64,000 nucleotides of DNA from positions 248,001 through 312,000 of the forward strand of contig NZ_JAENHO010000012.1 in NCBI RefSeq assembly GCF_016785085.1. Reading direction: 5' to 3'. Position 1 is the stretch's first letter; every line of letters begins with the position of its first letter. The stretch is from Paractinoplanes lichenicola (GTDB lineage Bacteria; Actinomycetota; Actinomycetes; Mycobacteriales; Micromonosporaceae). Below, in pieces: positions 40,687 through 48,048 of this stretch. The position numbers and the translations under genes were made by a program. The notes beneath the pieces are model-generated. The model ran no database searches, was not told the origin of the DNA, and saw nothing but the letters and a program-made list of their open reading frames with translations.

Positions 40687-41519
40687 GCCGCGACCTCGTC
40701 CGGGATGCGCGCGGTGAGCTGGAAGCCGTCGTCCTTGGCCCGGGCGGCCAGCGTGCCGCCGAGCGCCGTGATCCGTTCGCGCAGGCCGACCAGTCCGTGC
40801 CCGGCGCCGGGGCTGCGGCGCCAGCCGGGGGCCGATCCGGCGTCCACAACGGAGATCACCACTGCCTCCTCGTCGCGGCGCACCACCACCCGTACGTCGG
40901 TGGGGCCGGCGTGACGGGCAGTGTTGTTCAAGGCCTCCCGTACGGTCTGGCAGATCGCTTGCTGCACTCCGGGTGACACCGCGCCGAGGTCGGTCACGGT
41001 GAGTTCCGTACGGAGGCCGGTCTGCTCGGCGGCTCGGACGATCTCCGGCAACGTCGCCAGATCCGAGGCCGGACTCTTCGGCGCGGCGTCCGACTTGTCA
41101 CGCAGGACCGTGAGCATGCGCCGCAGCTCGGCCGTGGCGCTCCGGCTCACCTGTTCGATATCGGTCAGCGCGCTCGCCACCTCGGCCGGCTTCGCCAGAT
41201 GACGGGTCGAGGCGGCCCGTACGGTGATCAGCCCGAGCCCGTGCGAGACGATGTCGTGCAGGTCGCGAGCGATCTTGAGGCGCTCCTCGACGACGGCCCA
41301 CTCGGTCAGGCGCCGCTCGTAGGCGCGGCGGTCGGCCCGCCACCGGCGCACGGCCCAGACCGCGGCGGCCACCGCGGCCCCGACGAAGACGAACGGCACG
41401 ACCGTGGCCGCCGTGCCCTCGGCGCCGGTGGTCATCATCGCCATGACGGCCACCGCGGCCACCGCCACCAGCACCGGCACGGCCCTGGAACGCCACTCCG
41501 GACGACCGCTCCCACTCAT
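40683..41519 (-). CDS. membrane sensor histidine kinase (DesK/NarX type)
   Basis: 278 residues from ATG 41519. Two membrane helices (VPVLVAVAAVAVMAMMTTG and VVPFVFVGAAVAAAVWAV) with hardly any loop between them, so signals are likely sensed in the membrane. HisKA_3: LKIARDLHDIVSHGLGLI; N box REALNNTARHAG; G box VVDAGSAPG and GHGLVGLRERITALGG. In the ATP site the first Gly-rich loop is short. Operon with the regulator below 40686; divergent from the ABC exporter genes with a 100-base spacer that has a GGTCCTAG word at 41545-41552. Confidence 0.9.
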   Translation of the reverse strand: MSGSGRPEWRSRAVPVLVAVAAVAVMAMMTTGAEGTAATVVPFVFVGAAVAAAVWAVRRWRADRRAYERRLTEWAVVEERLKIARDLHDIVSHGLGLITVRAASTRHLAKPAEVASALTDIEQVSRSATAELRRMLTVLRDKSDAAPKSPASDLATLPEIVRAAEQTGLRTELTVTDLGAVSPGVQQAICQTVREALNNTARHAGPTDVRVVVRRDEEAVVISVVDAGSAPGWRRSPGAGHGLVGLRERITALGGTLAARAKDDGFQLTARIPDEVAA

Positions 41520-41619
41520 GCCGCGACTGTAGTTCTCCAACCAGGGTCCTAGACGGGGCGGCGAAAAGATGGACCCGTGGTTTGACGCTTCGGCGGACCG
41601 GATCCGGTTGACTCCTCGC

Positions 41620-42321
41620 ATGATTTCGATCGACGCCGTCAGCCGCCCGGGCATCCTGCACGACGTGTCCTTCGAGGCCAGACCGGGCCGCGTGACCGGC
41701 TTCCTCGGCCCCAACGGCGCGGGCAAGACCTCCACGGTCCGCATCCTGCTCGGCCTCGACCGCGCGTCGAGCGGCACCGCGTTGATTCGCAACCAGCCGT
41801 ACGCGTCCTGGCCGCGCCCGCTGACCGTCGTCGGCGCGCTGCTCGACGGCAGCGGCTCCCACCGTTCCCGCTCGGCGCGGGCCCATCTGCGCTGGATGGC
41901 CACGAGCAACGGCCTGTCCCGCTCGAGGGTCGACGAGGTGCTGGCGATCGTCGGGCTGGCCGGCGAGGCGGGCAAGCGGGCCGGCAAGTTCTCGCTCGGC
42001 ATGAGCCGCCGGCTGGGCCTGGCCGCCGCCCTGCTCGGCGATCCCCCGGTGCTGGTGCTCGACGAGCCGATCAACGGTCTCGACCCGGCCGGCATCCGCT
42101 GGATGCGCACGTTCCTGCGCCAGTGCGCCGCCGAGGGCCGCACGGTGCTGCTCTCCAGCCACCTGATGAACGAGCTCGCCTCCACCGCCGACGACGTGGT
42201 GGTCATCGACCGGGGCCGTGTCGTCGCCCGCGGCACGGTGACCGAGGTGACCGCCGGCCACGACACGCTGGAGGACGCGTTCATGTCGCTGACCGGCGAA
42301 CCCTCCGAGGCGGCGTGGTGA
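41620..42321 (+). CDS. ABC exporter ATP-binding protein
   Basis: 233 residues. Walker A GFLGPNGAGKTSTVR, signature FSLGMSRRLGLAAAL (Ser-Leu-Gly-Met variant), Walker B PPVLVLDEPINGLDP, switch His in LLSSHLMNELA. This is the DrrA/BcrA-like class that works with ABC-2 permeases to export drugs, lantibiotics or lipids. ATG 41620 starts the conserved strand ISIDAVSRPG; the frame is open 17 codons upstream. It overlaps the first permease by 4 bases. The flanking kinase/regulator pair probably controls it. Confidence 0.92.
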   Translation: MISIDAVSRPGILHDVSFEARPGRVTGFLGPNGAGKTSTVRILLGLDRASSGTALIRNQPYASWPRPLTVVGALLDGSGSHRSRSARAHLRWMATSNGLSRSRVDEVLAIVGLAGEAGKRAGKFSLGMSRRLGLAAALLGDPPVLVLDEPINGLDPAGIRWMRTFLRQCAAEGRTVLLSSHLMNELASTADDVVVIDRGRVVARGTVTEVTAGHDTLEDAFMSLTGEPSEAAW

Positions 42322-43073
42322 GCCGGCACCTGGTCGTGGCCGAGCTCCGCAAGCTGCTGGGCCTGCCGACGGCGTGGGCCGGGCTCGTGTTCGGGCTGAT
42401 CGCCGCGCCCGCTCTGGTGTTCGTCAACGCTCCCGCGCTGCGTCGCGCCGCCGAGACCGGGCAGCTGGTCAACGCGGCTGACGTGGGCTATCAAAACCTC
42501 GGGATCGGCCTGCTCGGCGCGCTGATCCTGGGCGTGGTCGCGGTCAGCAGCGAATACACGTCCACGGGGGACGACTCCCCCGGGGCCCGCCAGCTGACGT
42601 CGACCCTGCTGGCCATGCCCGCCCGCCACCGGCTGCTGGCCGCCAAGGGCGCGGCGCTGGTGCTGGTGGTGGCCGTGCAGGGGGCGTTGACCGCCCTTGT
42701 GACGCTTTGGCTGACCGGCCTGCTCATGCCCGACTACGCCCCGCCGTTCTCGGCCGTCCGGGTCGGCGCGGCGGTCCTCTACTGGGTGCTGCTGGCCCTG
42801 CTGGCTTATTCGGTGACCCTGATCTTCCGCAACGGCATCATCACGCTGACGGTCTTCATCGTGAACAGCTCGGTCGTCTCAGTGTCGTATCTGCTGACCA
42901 AACTCACCCCCGCGGCCGCCTACCTCCCCGACATCGTGGGCGCCCACATGTTCCTGCGCTCGCAACCCGCCGACATCACCATCCCACCCGTCACGGCCGG
43001 CCTGACGATGACGGCCTGGGTGACCGCCCTGCTGGCCCTGGCCGCCTACCTGTTCCACCGGCGTCCCGCATGA
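42318..43073 (+). CDS. ABC-2 type permease
   Basis: 251 residues, GTG 42318 overlapping the ATPase stop. Six membrane segments, for example AWAGLVFGLIAAPALVFV, IGLLGALILGVVAVSSEYTS and VLYWVLLALLAYSVTLIF. The SSEYTSTGDD motif after the second helix is typical of BcrB/YhaP-like permeases. It would form an exporter with the second permease and the ATPase. Cargo unknown. Confidence 0.88.
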   Translation: MSRHLVVAELRKLLGLPTAWAGLVFGLIAAPALVFVNAPALRRAAETGQLVNAADVGYQNLGIGLLGALILGVVAVSSEYTSTGDDSPGARQLTSTLLAMPARHRLLAAKGAALVLVVAVQGALTALVTLWLTGLLMPDYAPPFSAVRVGAAVLYWVLLALLAYSVTLIFRNGIITLTVFIVNSSVVSVSYLLTKLTPAAAYLPDIVGAHMFLRSQPADITIPPVTAGLTMTAWVTALLALAAYLFHRRPA

Positions 43074-44023
43074 CGGCCCAGCGCACCCCCGAAGGCGCCG
43101 ACCCCACCTCCACGATGCACAGCGCCGACGCACAGCCTCCCGTCGCGGCCGTCCCCCCTGTACGCACCCCCGTCGCCGGCGCCGCCGCCGACGTGCCTGA
43201 ATCCTCGGCCGGCGCCGCTTCCACCAGCGTCGCCTCCACCGGGCACGTCTCCTCCAGCGCCGCTTCCTCCAGCCCCGCCTCCACCAGACACGTCTCCTCC
43301 AGAGCCGCTTCCACCAGCCTCGCCTCCACCAGACACGTCTGCTCCAGAGCCGCTTCCACCAGCGTCGCCTCAACCAGGCACGTCTCCTCCGGAGCCGTTT
43401 TCTCCGGGCCCGCCTTGCCCGTGCGGGCCGAGCTGGGCAAGCTGGCGTCGTTGCCGGGGCTGCGCTGGACGGCGTCACTGACCTGGGCCGCGACCGCCCT
43501 GCTGGCCTTCGCCGCCCACCGTGCCGTGCCGGCGGAAGACCCGGTGCTGACAGCATTGCGCTGGACGCAGGTCGGCTTCCTGATCCTCGGTGTCCTCGCC
43601 GCGACCCAGGAATACGAGGCGGGCGGCCAGATTCGGGCCACATTGCTGGCAGCCCCGCGGCGTAATCGGCTGGCCGCCGCAAAGGCCATCGCCGTAGCGG
43701 TCGCCTCCGTCGTCATGGCCGCACCGATCGTCCTGGCCCCGCCGGCACCGCTACGACCGAGCTGGGCGGCATACCTCGTCGGCGTAACCCTGATCGGCGT
43801 CGCCGCCGGACTGCTGTTCCGCAACGCGCTGGCCGCGACGACCGTGCTGCTGACCACTTATCTGGTCGCGTGCCCGCTGCTGCGTTCCTACGCTCCGGCC
43901 TCGTCCCCGTGGCTACCCGACACCGCACTACTGGAGCCGTCGCGAGGGGCTGCCGCCGCCACGCTGTGGCCCCTGGCCCTCCTTACGGTCGCGGCACTAG
44001 CGTTCCGACGCCGCAATGCCTAG
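43070..44023 (+). CDS. ABC-2 type permease with a repetitive Ser/Thr/Ala N-terminal extension
   Basis: 317 residues, ATG overlapping the previous stop. The permease proper starts at about residue 115 (LPVRAELGKLASLPGLRWTA) with six helices and the same early loop as its partner (AATQEYEAGGQIRATLLAAP). The first 115 residues are hydrophilic and contain four 15-residue repeats of the form ASTSVASTRHVSSRA, coded by a 45-bp minisatellite. Related permeases start directly with the Arg-Ala-Glu-Leu helix, so the extension is an addition. It may be a disordered cytoplasmic tail with no role, or a recent expansion. Confidence 0.85.
   Translation: MTAQRTPEGADPTSTMHSADAQPPVAAVPPVRTPVAGAAADVPESSAGAASTSVASTGHVSSSAASSSPASTRHVSSRAASTSLASTRHVCSRAASTSVASTRHVSSGAVFSGPALPVRAELGKLASLPGLRWTASLTWAATALLAFAAHRAVPAEDPVLTALRWTQVGFLILGVLAATQEYEAGGQIRATLLAAPRRNRLAAAKAIAVAVASVVMAAPIVLAPPAPLRPSWAAYLVGVTLIGVAAGLLFRNALAATTVLLTTYLVACPLLRSYAPASSPWLPDTALLEPSRGAAAATLWPLALLTVAALAFRRRNA
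43214..43393 (+). repeat. 45-bp minisatellite, four units
   Basis: Units 43214-43258, 43259-43303, 43304-43348 and 43349-43393; each starts GCCGCTTCC and carries ACGTCT near its end. Units differ at a few positions, so the array is not brand new. In frame with the permease gene. Confidence 0.92.
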
Positions 44024-44084
44024 CGCTTCGGTGAGCCCATCTTCAGCCCTACGACGCTGCCAGCTGAAGCCGCTGCCCGGCGGG

Positions 44085-44610
44085 TCCCCGTGCCGACCGA
44101 CGCCACATCCCAACCAGTGCCGCGCCAACCGGGGCCACACCTCAACCGAGCCACGCCCCCGCCGGGCCCGCGCGCAAACCAAGGCCGCGCGCCGACCAAG
44201 ACCGCGTGCCGACCGGCGCCACACCTCACCAGCGCCGCGCGCCAACCGGGCCACACCCCGCCGGGCTCGCGCCCCAACCGGAGGCCGCATGCCGACCAGC
44301 GCCACCTCAGCGCCGCGCGCCAACCGGGCGACACCCCAACCGGGCGACGCCCCGGCCGGGTCCGCGCGCCACCCGGGGCCATGCCGATTGGCGCCACACC
44401 CCAACCGGGCCACGGCCCCGGCGGGGCCGCGCGCCAACCGAGGCCGTGCGCCGATTGGCGCCACACCCCCGCCCGAGGCCGTGCGCCGACCAGCGCCACA
44501 CCCCCACCCGAGGCCAAACTCCACCAGCGCCACACCCCAACCCAGCGCCACACCCCACTCAGCGCCCCACCCCGCCAGGCATCACACCCCACCCCACCCG
44601 GGGCCGGCGC
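44085..44610. repeat. degenerate GC-rich repeat field in a 605-base gene-free stretch
   Basis: Between the permease (ends 44023) and the methyltransferase (ends 44629) the sequence is built from variants of GCGCCAACCGGGCCACACC, GCCGACCAGCGCCACACC and CCCGCCGGGCCCGCGCGC, repeated more than a dozen times with irregular spacing of 18-60 bases. All reading frames on both strands stay open for long distances because stops are rare in it. No frame has a ribosome site, a recognisable domain or native codon bias. I see no gene. Confidence 0.8.
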
Positions 44611-44628
44611 ACGTCAAGGCAGGCGGGA

Positions 44629-45402
44629 CTAGTCGTTGCCGGGCTTGGTGGCCTTGATGACGTAGTAGGCCGGCAGTGCCTCGGCGGCGGGGCCCAGGCC
44701 GGCGTACAGCGCGGGTTCCGGGGCCTCGGTGAACTCGTCCAGCCGGAGGCCGGCGCGGATCAGGGCCATGACGACGTCGCTCACGGGCCAGATGAAGGTC
44801 GAGAACTGTGGGGCGTCGGACTCGCCGCGGGCGCCCTGGGGCAGTTTGGCGTCGTCCTGGTCGGTGTTCGGGCGGCCGCGGCCGAAATAGTCGCCCACTA
44901 CTGCCAGGTGGTTCTCGGCGCGGACGGAGAGCACCTCCCAGGCGGGGTGGTGGTCGCACAGCAGCACCGAGCCGCCGGGGCGAAGCCGGGTGGCCAGGGT
45001 GCTCGCGAAGGCGGCGAGGTCGGGCACCCAGCAGATCGCACCCCAGCTCAGATAGATCAGATCGAGCTCGACGAGGTCGGCCGGCGGATCGAGCATGTCG
45101 GCCCGGCGGAAGTCGGCGCTGATGCCGGCCTCGGCGGCCCGCCTCTTCGCCGCGGCGATCGCGACGTCGGAGATGTCGACACCCGTGGCCCGCGCGCCGA
45201 GGGTGGCCCAGGAGAGCACCTCATCCCCGTACGAGCAGGCGAGGTGCACGACGTGCCGCCCCGAGACGTCACCGGCCAGCCGAAGCTCGAAATCCTCCAG
45301 GCTGACCTCGCCCGCCCGGAGCCGCTCGACGGCCACACCGGAGCGACGATGCGCGATGAGGTTCCAGCTCGCGCGATTGGCCTCGGTGACAGACTCCTCC
45401 AC
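44629..45402 (-). CDS. class I SAM-dependent methyltransferase
   Basis: 257 residues. AdoMet-binding motif I is VVHLACSYGDEVLSWATLGA (Cys-Ser-Tyr-Gly variant of Gly-X-Gly-X-Gly), followed by TGVDISDVAIAAAKRRA, FRRADMLD and LIYLSWGAICWVPDL. The C-terminal half carries FSTFIWPVSDVVMALIRAGL. It resembles SmtA/UbiE-like small-molecule methyltransferases. GTG 45402 is chosen since the helix EESVTEANRASWN precedes the fold; no clear ribosome site. Divergent from the 188-residue gene with 78 bases between starts. Confidence 0.88.
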   Translation of the reverse strand: MEESVTEANRASWNLIAHRRSGVAVERLRAGEVSLEDFELRLAGDVSGRHVVHLACSYGDEVLSWATLGARATGVDISDVAIAAAKRRAAEAGISADFRRADMLDPPADLVELDLIYLSWGAICWVPDLAAFASTLATRLRPGGSVLLCDHHPAWEVLSVRAENHLAVVGDYFGRGRPNTDQDDAKLPQGARGESDAPQFSTFIWPVSDVVMALIRAGLRLDEFTEAPEPALYAGLGPAAEALPAYYVIKATKPGND

Positions 45403-45480
45403 GGCGATCAACCTAGGCCTTCGCCGGGCGCGCCTCCACCGATTTGCGGCGGACGCGCCCCGGCATGCGAGAGTCTTCGG

Positions 45481-46047
45481 GTGAGTGTCGACGACGAGAT
45501 CGCCCGGATCGACTGGGCGCGCGTTCAGACCTACCTGGGCCACGCCGAGATGATGCCGGAGGCCCTGCGCCGGCTCGTCGAGGCGACGGAGGACGTCGAG
45601 GCGACGCGGCTCGGGGCCTGGATCGCTCGCATTCTGCTGTCGGAGGCCGGCCCCTGCGAGGGCTGCGCGCCCGTCGCCGGCGTCCTCGTCGCCGCCCTGC
45701 CCGTGATGACACCGGCCGGGCACAGCGCCGCCCTCGACGTCCTGTCGCTCATCGCCGCGGCCGAGATCAGCGGGCCCGCGCACGAGCAGATCGGCGCGGT
45801 CGACGCCGCCGAGATCCGGCGCGCGGTGGCCGGCGGCTTCCCGCATTACCTGGCCGTTCTCCAGTCGGAGTCGTCGCCCGTGGCCGACCTCTACTCCTGC
45901 GTCGACCTGCTGGACGTCTTGGCGTTCCACGACCGCAGCCTGGCCCCGGCCGCCGTCGCGGCGCTCGCGGCGGCCCGGCCCGCGATCCGCGACGACGACC
46001 TGGCCACGGCGATCGACAACACCCTCGCCGAGCTGGCCGGCTCCTAA
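45481..46047 (+). CDS. hypothetical alpha-helical protein
   Basis: 188 residues from GTG 45481. Nearly all helical, with pairs of amphipathic helices (ALRRLVEATEDVEATRLGAW, LDVLSLIAAAEISG, LYSCVDLLDVLAFHDRS, AAVAALAAARPAI) that resemble HEAT-like repeats found in actinomycete proteins of unknown function. A Cys-Glu-Gly-Cys (CEGC) lies in the first half. No signal peptide. Convergent with the hydrolase gene, overlapping by 4 bases. Confidence 0.7.
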   Translation: MSVDDEIARIDWARVQTYLGHAEMMPEALRRLVEATEDVEATRLGAWIARILLSEAGPCEGCAPVAGVLVAALPVMTPAGHSAALDVLSLIAAAEISGPAHEQIGAVDAAEIRRAVAGGFPHYLAVLQSESSPVADLYSCVDLLDVLAFHDRSLAPAAVAALAAARPAIRDDDLATAIDNTLAELAGS

Positions 46048-46976
46048 GACCGATCAGCCTCCAGCCACTTGAGAATCGCCTGGTTCGTTTCTTCCGGCTT
46101 CTCCTGCTGGATCCAGTGACCGCAATCCAGGCTGATCACTTCCACGTTCGGAACGAAGTCGGTCAGCCTTTCCGACCGCGCGACCACGTCACGATCGCCA
46201 TAGATCATGAGCGCGGGTTGCCGGATGACGGGGTCCGCCTTCGCCAGCAAATGCCAGTTGCGGTCGAGGTTCCGATACCAGTTCACACTGCCCGTGAACC
46301 CCGTCGACTCGAAGGCGGTGACGACAACGGCCAGCTCGCTGTCGCTCATGACGGGCTCACCGAGCGGCTTCTCCGCCCGGGCAAGATTGATGAACGCCAT
46401 GCCCGGCTCGGGCTCCTGAGGGGGCACGTCCTTTCGGAACAGGTTGCGAAGGAACTGGGCGGCGTTCTCGTCGAACACGGCGTCGGCGACACCCGGCCGG
46501 CGATTGAAGTGGACGAAATAGTTGTCGTCGCCGAACACGTCGGCCATGAACTCGATCCACGGCCGCTCGCCGCGCTCGAAATAGGGCACGCTCAGGTTGA
46601 TCACCCTGTTCACTCGGTTCGGGTGCAGCAGGGTCAGGCCCCAGACGACCATCGCCCCCCAGTCATGACCGACGAAAGTGGCGTCCTCATATTCGTAGTG
46701 GTCGAGCAGCGCGACGAGGTCGCCCGTCAGGTGCTCGATGTCGTAGTCGGTCACCGCGGCCGGTACGGAGGAATTGCCGTACCCCCGCTGGTTCGGAACG
46801 ATGACGTGGTAGCCCGCCGCGGCCAGAGCCGGCAGCTGATGGCGCCACGTGAAGGCGTGCTCCGGCCAGCCGTGACAGAGCACGATGGGCCTTCCGGCAT
46901 GCTGTCGTCCGGCCTCGAACACTTCGAGTTCCACGCCGTTGACGGACACCAGGGTGGGCTCGGGAAAGATCGTCAT
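46044..46976 (-). CDS. alpha/beta-hydrolase, epoxide-hydrolase-like
   Basis: 310 residues. Oxyanion motif LCHGWPEHAFTWRHQLP, nucleophile elbow VGHDWGAMVVWGL with Asp as nucleophile, so the enzyme is of the epoxide hydrolase/haloalkane dehalogenase type instead of a serine esterase. Catalytic His in LDCGHWIQQEKPEETN; an acid in MIYGDRDVVA. The cap domain contains YFERGERPWIEFMADVFG and a Tyr (NWYRNLDRNW) typical of epoxide ring activation. ATG 46976 is the natural start. Divergent from the WYL regulator, 63 bases apart, which may control it. Confidence 0.9.
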   Translation of the reverse strand: MTIFPEPTLVSVNGVELEVFEAGRQHAGRPIVLCHGWPEHAFTWRHQLPALAAAGYHVIVPNQRGYGNSSVPAAVTDYDIEHLTGDLVALLDHYEYEDATFVGHDWGAMVVWGLTLLHPNRVNRVINLSVPYFERGERPWIEFMADVFGDDNYFVHFNRRPGVADAVFDENAAQFLRNLFRKDVPPQEPEPGMAFINLARAEKPLGEPVMSDSELAVVVTAFESTGFTGSVNWYRNLDRNWHLLAKADPVIRQPALMIYGDRDVVARSERLTDFVPNVEVISLDCGHWIQQEKPEETNQAILKWLEADRS

Positions 46977-47039
46977 TTCGCTATCGTGCCGACCGAAAGA
47001 GGCCATCCCCTGACCGGTTTTCGCGGAAATGTTGCCGGG

Positions 47040-48014
47040 ATGAGAGCCGACCGCCTGATGGCCATCCTTCTGCTGCTGCAACAGCGCGAGCAGCTGACCG
47101 CGGCCGAGGCCGCCCGCGAGCTTGAGGTCTCCGAGCGCACCGCCCGCCGCGATTTCGAGGCACTGGCCGTGGCCGGGGTGCCGGTCTATTCGATGCAGGG
47201 CCGGGGCGGGGGCTGGCGCCTCGTGGGCGGCGCCCGCACCGATCTGTCCGGGTTGACCGCGAGCGAGGCGCGCGCCCTGTTCCTGGTGGCCGGGCCGGCC
47301 TCGGCCGCGACCCCGGCCGTGAAGGCGGCGCTGCGCAAACTCGTCCGGGCCCTGCCGGAGCCCTTCCGGGCGCAGGCCGAAGCGGCGGCGGCGTCGTTGG
47401 TCATGGACCCGCAGCGCTGGGGGTCGGGCCGGGTCGAGCGCCGGACGCCGCGCTTCCTCGACGCCTTGCAGGACGCGGTGATCCGCGGCGTGCAGGTGCG
47501 GCTCGGCTACGTCGACAGCACGGGCGCCGAGACCCGGCGAACCGTCCACCCGCTGGGCATCGTGGCCAAGGGCCCGTGGTGGTATCTCGTCGCCCAGACC
47601 GAGGCCGGCCGGCGCACCTTCCGGATCGACCGCGTGTCGGCCGCCGACCCGACCGGCGAGCCCGCGGACCGGCCCGAGGGTTTCGACCTGGCCGGGAGCT
47701 GGCGCGAGATCGCCGACGAGGTCGACCGCAGGCGAACGCCCCTCGAGATCCGGGCGCTGTGCACGCCCGACGGGCTGGACAAACTTCAGATGGGCTTCGG
47801 CGATCGGCTCGAGGTGGGCGGGTCCACGACCGACGGCCGCGTCCAGGTCGTGATCCGCGGCTACGACGAGCACACGCTCGCCGGCGAGCTGGCCGGGCTG
47901 GTCGAGTGGATCGAGGTGACCGGCCCTCCGGGCGTACGGGAGCGTTTGGCCTCGATCGGCAGCACGCTTGTCGAGCGCTATGACCCCCATTGCGATGGGA
48001 GCGCTCCCATGTAA
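47040..48014 (+). CDS. WYL-domain transcriptional regulator
   Basis: 324 residues. N-terminal DeoR-type winged HTH (ADRLMAILLLLQQREQLTAA, LEVSERTARRDFEALAVAGV, GRGGGWRLV), then the WYL domain (GVQVRLGYVDSTGAETRRTV, KGPWWYLVAQTE, RTFRIDRVSA) and a C-terminal WCX-like part (ELAGLVEWIEVTGPPGVRER). WYL domains bind single-stranded nucleic acid or small ligands. ATG 47040 begins the HTH. The last codons overlap the palindromic operator of the xylanase gene, so the final residues HCDGSAPM are fixed by that site. Confidence 0.9.
   Translation: MRADRLMAILLLLQQREQLTAAEAARELEVSERTARRDFEALAVAGVPVYSMQGRGGGWRLVGGARTDLSGLTASEARALFLVAGPASAATPAVKAALRKLVRALPEPFRAQAEAAAASLVMDPQRWGSGRVERRTPRFLDALQDAVIRGVQVRLGYVDSTGAETRRTVHPLGIVAKGPWWYLVAQTEAGRRTFRIDRVSAADPTGEPADRPEGFDLAGSWREIADEVDRRRTPLEIRALCTPDGLDKLQMGFGDRLEVGGSTTDGRVQVVIRGYDEHTLAGELAGLVEWIEVTGPPGVRERLASIGSTLVERYDPHCDGSAPM
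47996..48009. promoter_or_regulatory. CebR-type operator TGGGAGCGCTCCCA before the xylanase gene
   Basis: A perfect 14-base palindrome (16 with flanking A/T at 47995-48010), identical to the operator bound by the LacI-family cellulose-utilisation repressor CebR of streptomycetes. It lies 39 bases before ATG 48049, overlapping the end of the WYL gene. Confidence 0.85.
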
Positions 48015-48048
48015 CTATGTTCATCAATTTCTTACTTAGGGACGTGCT

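Noticed and set aside
43214..43393. Possible CRISPR array
   Set aside because: Units are contiguous with no unique spacers and stay in frame with a permease gene; no cas genes.
33705..44023. Secondary metabolite gene cluster, suggested by an AlkZ-like gene, regulators and an ABC exporter
   Set aside because: No biosynthetic core enzymes (PKS, NRPS, terpene, RiPP) are in the region.
44206..45480. Long open frames through the repeat field and into the next genes
   Set aside because: Stops are rare in this C-rich repeat, all frames are open, there is no ribosome site or domain, and they run antisense through a clear methyltransferase.
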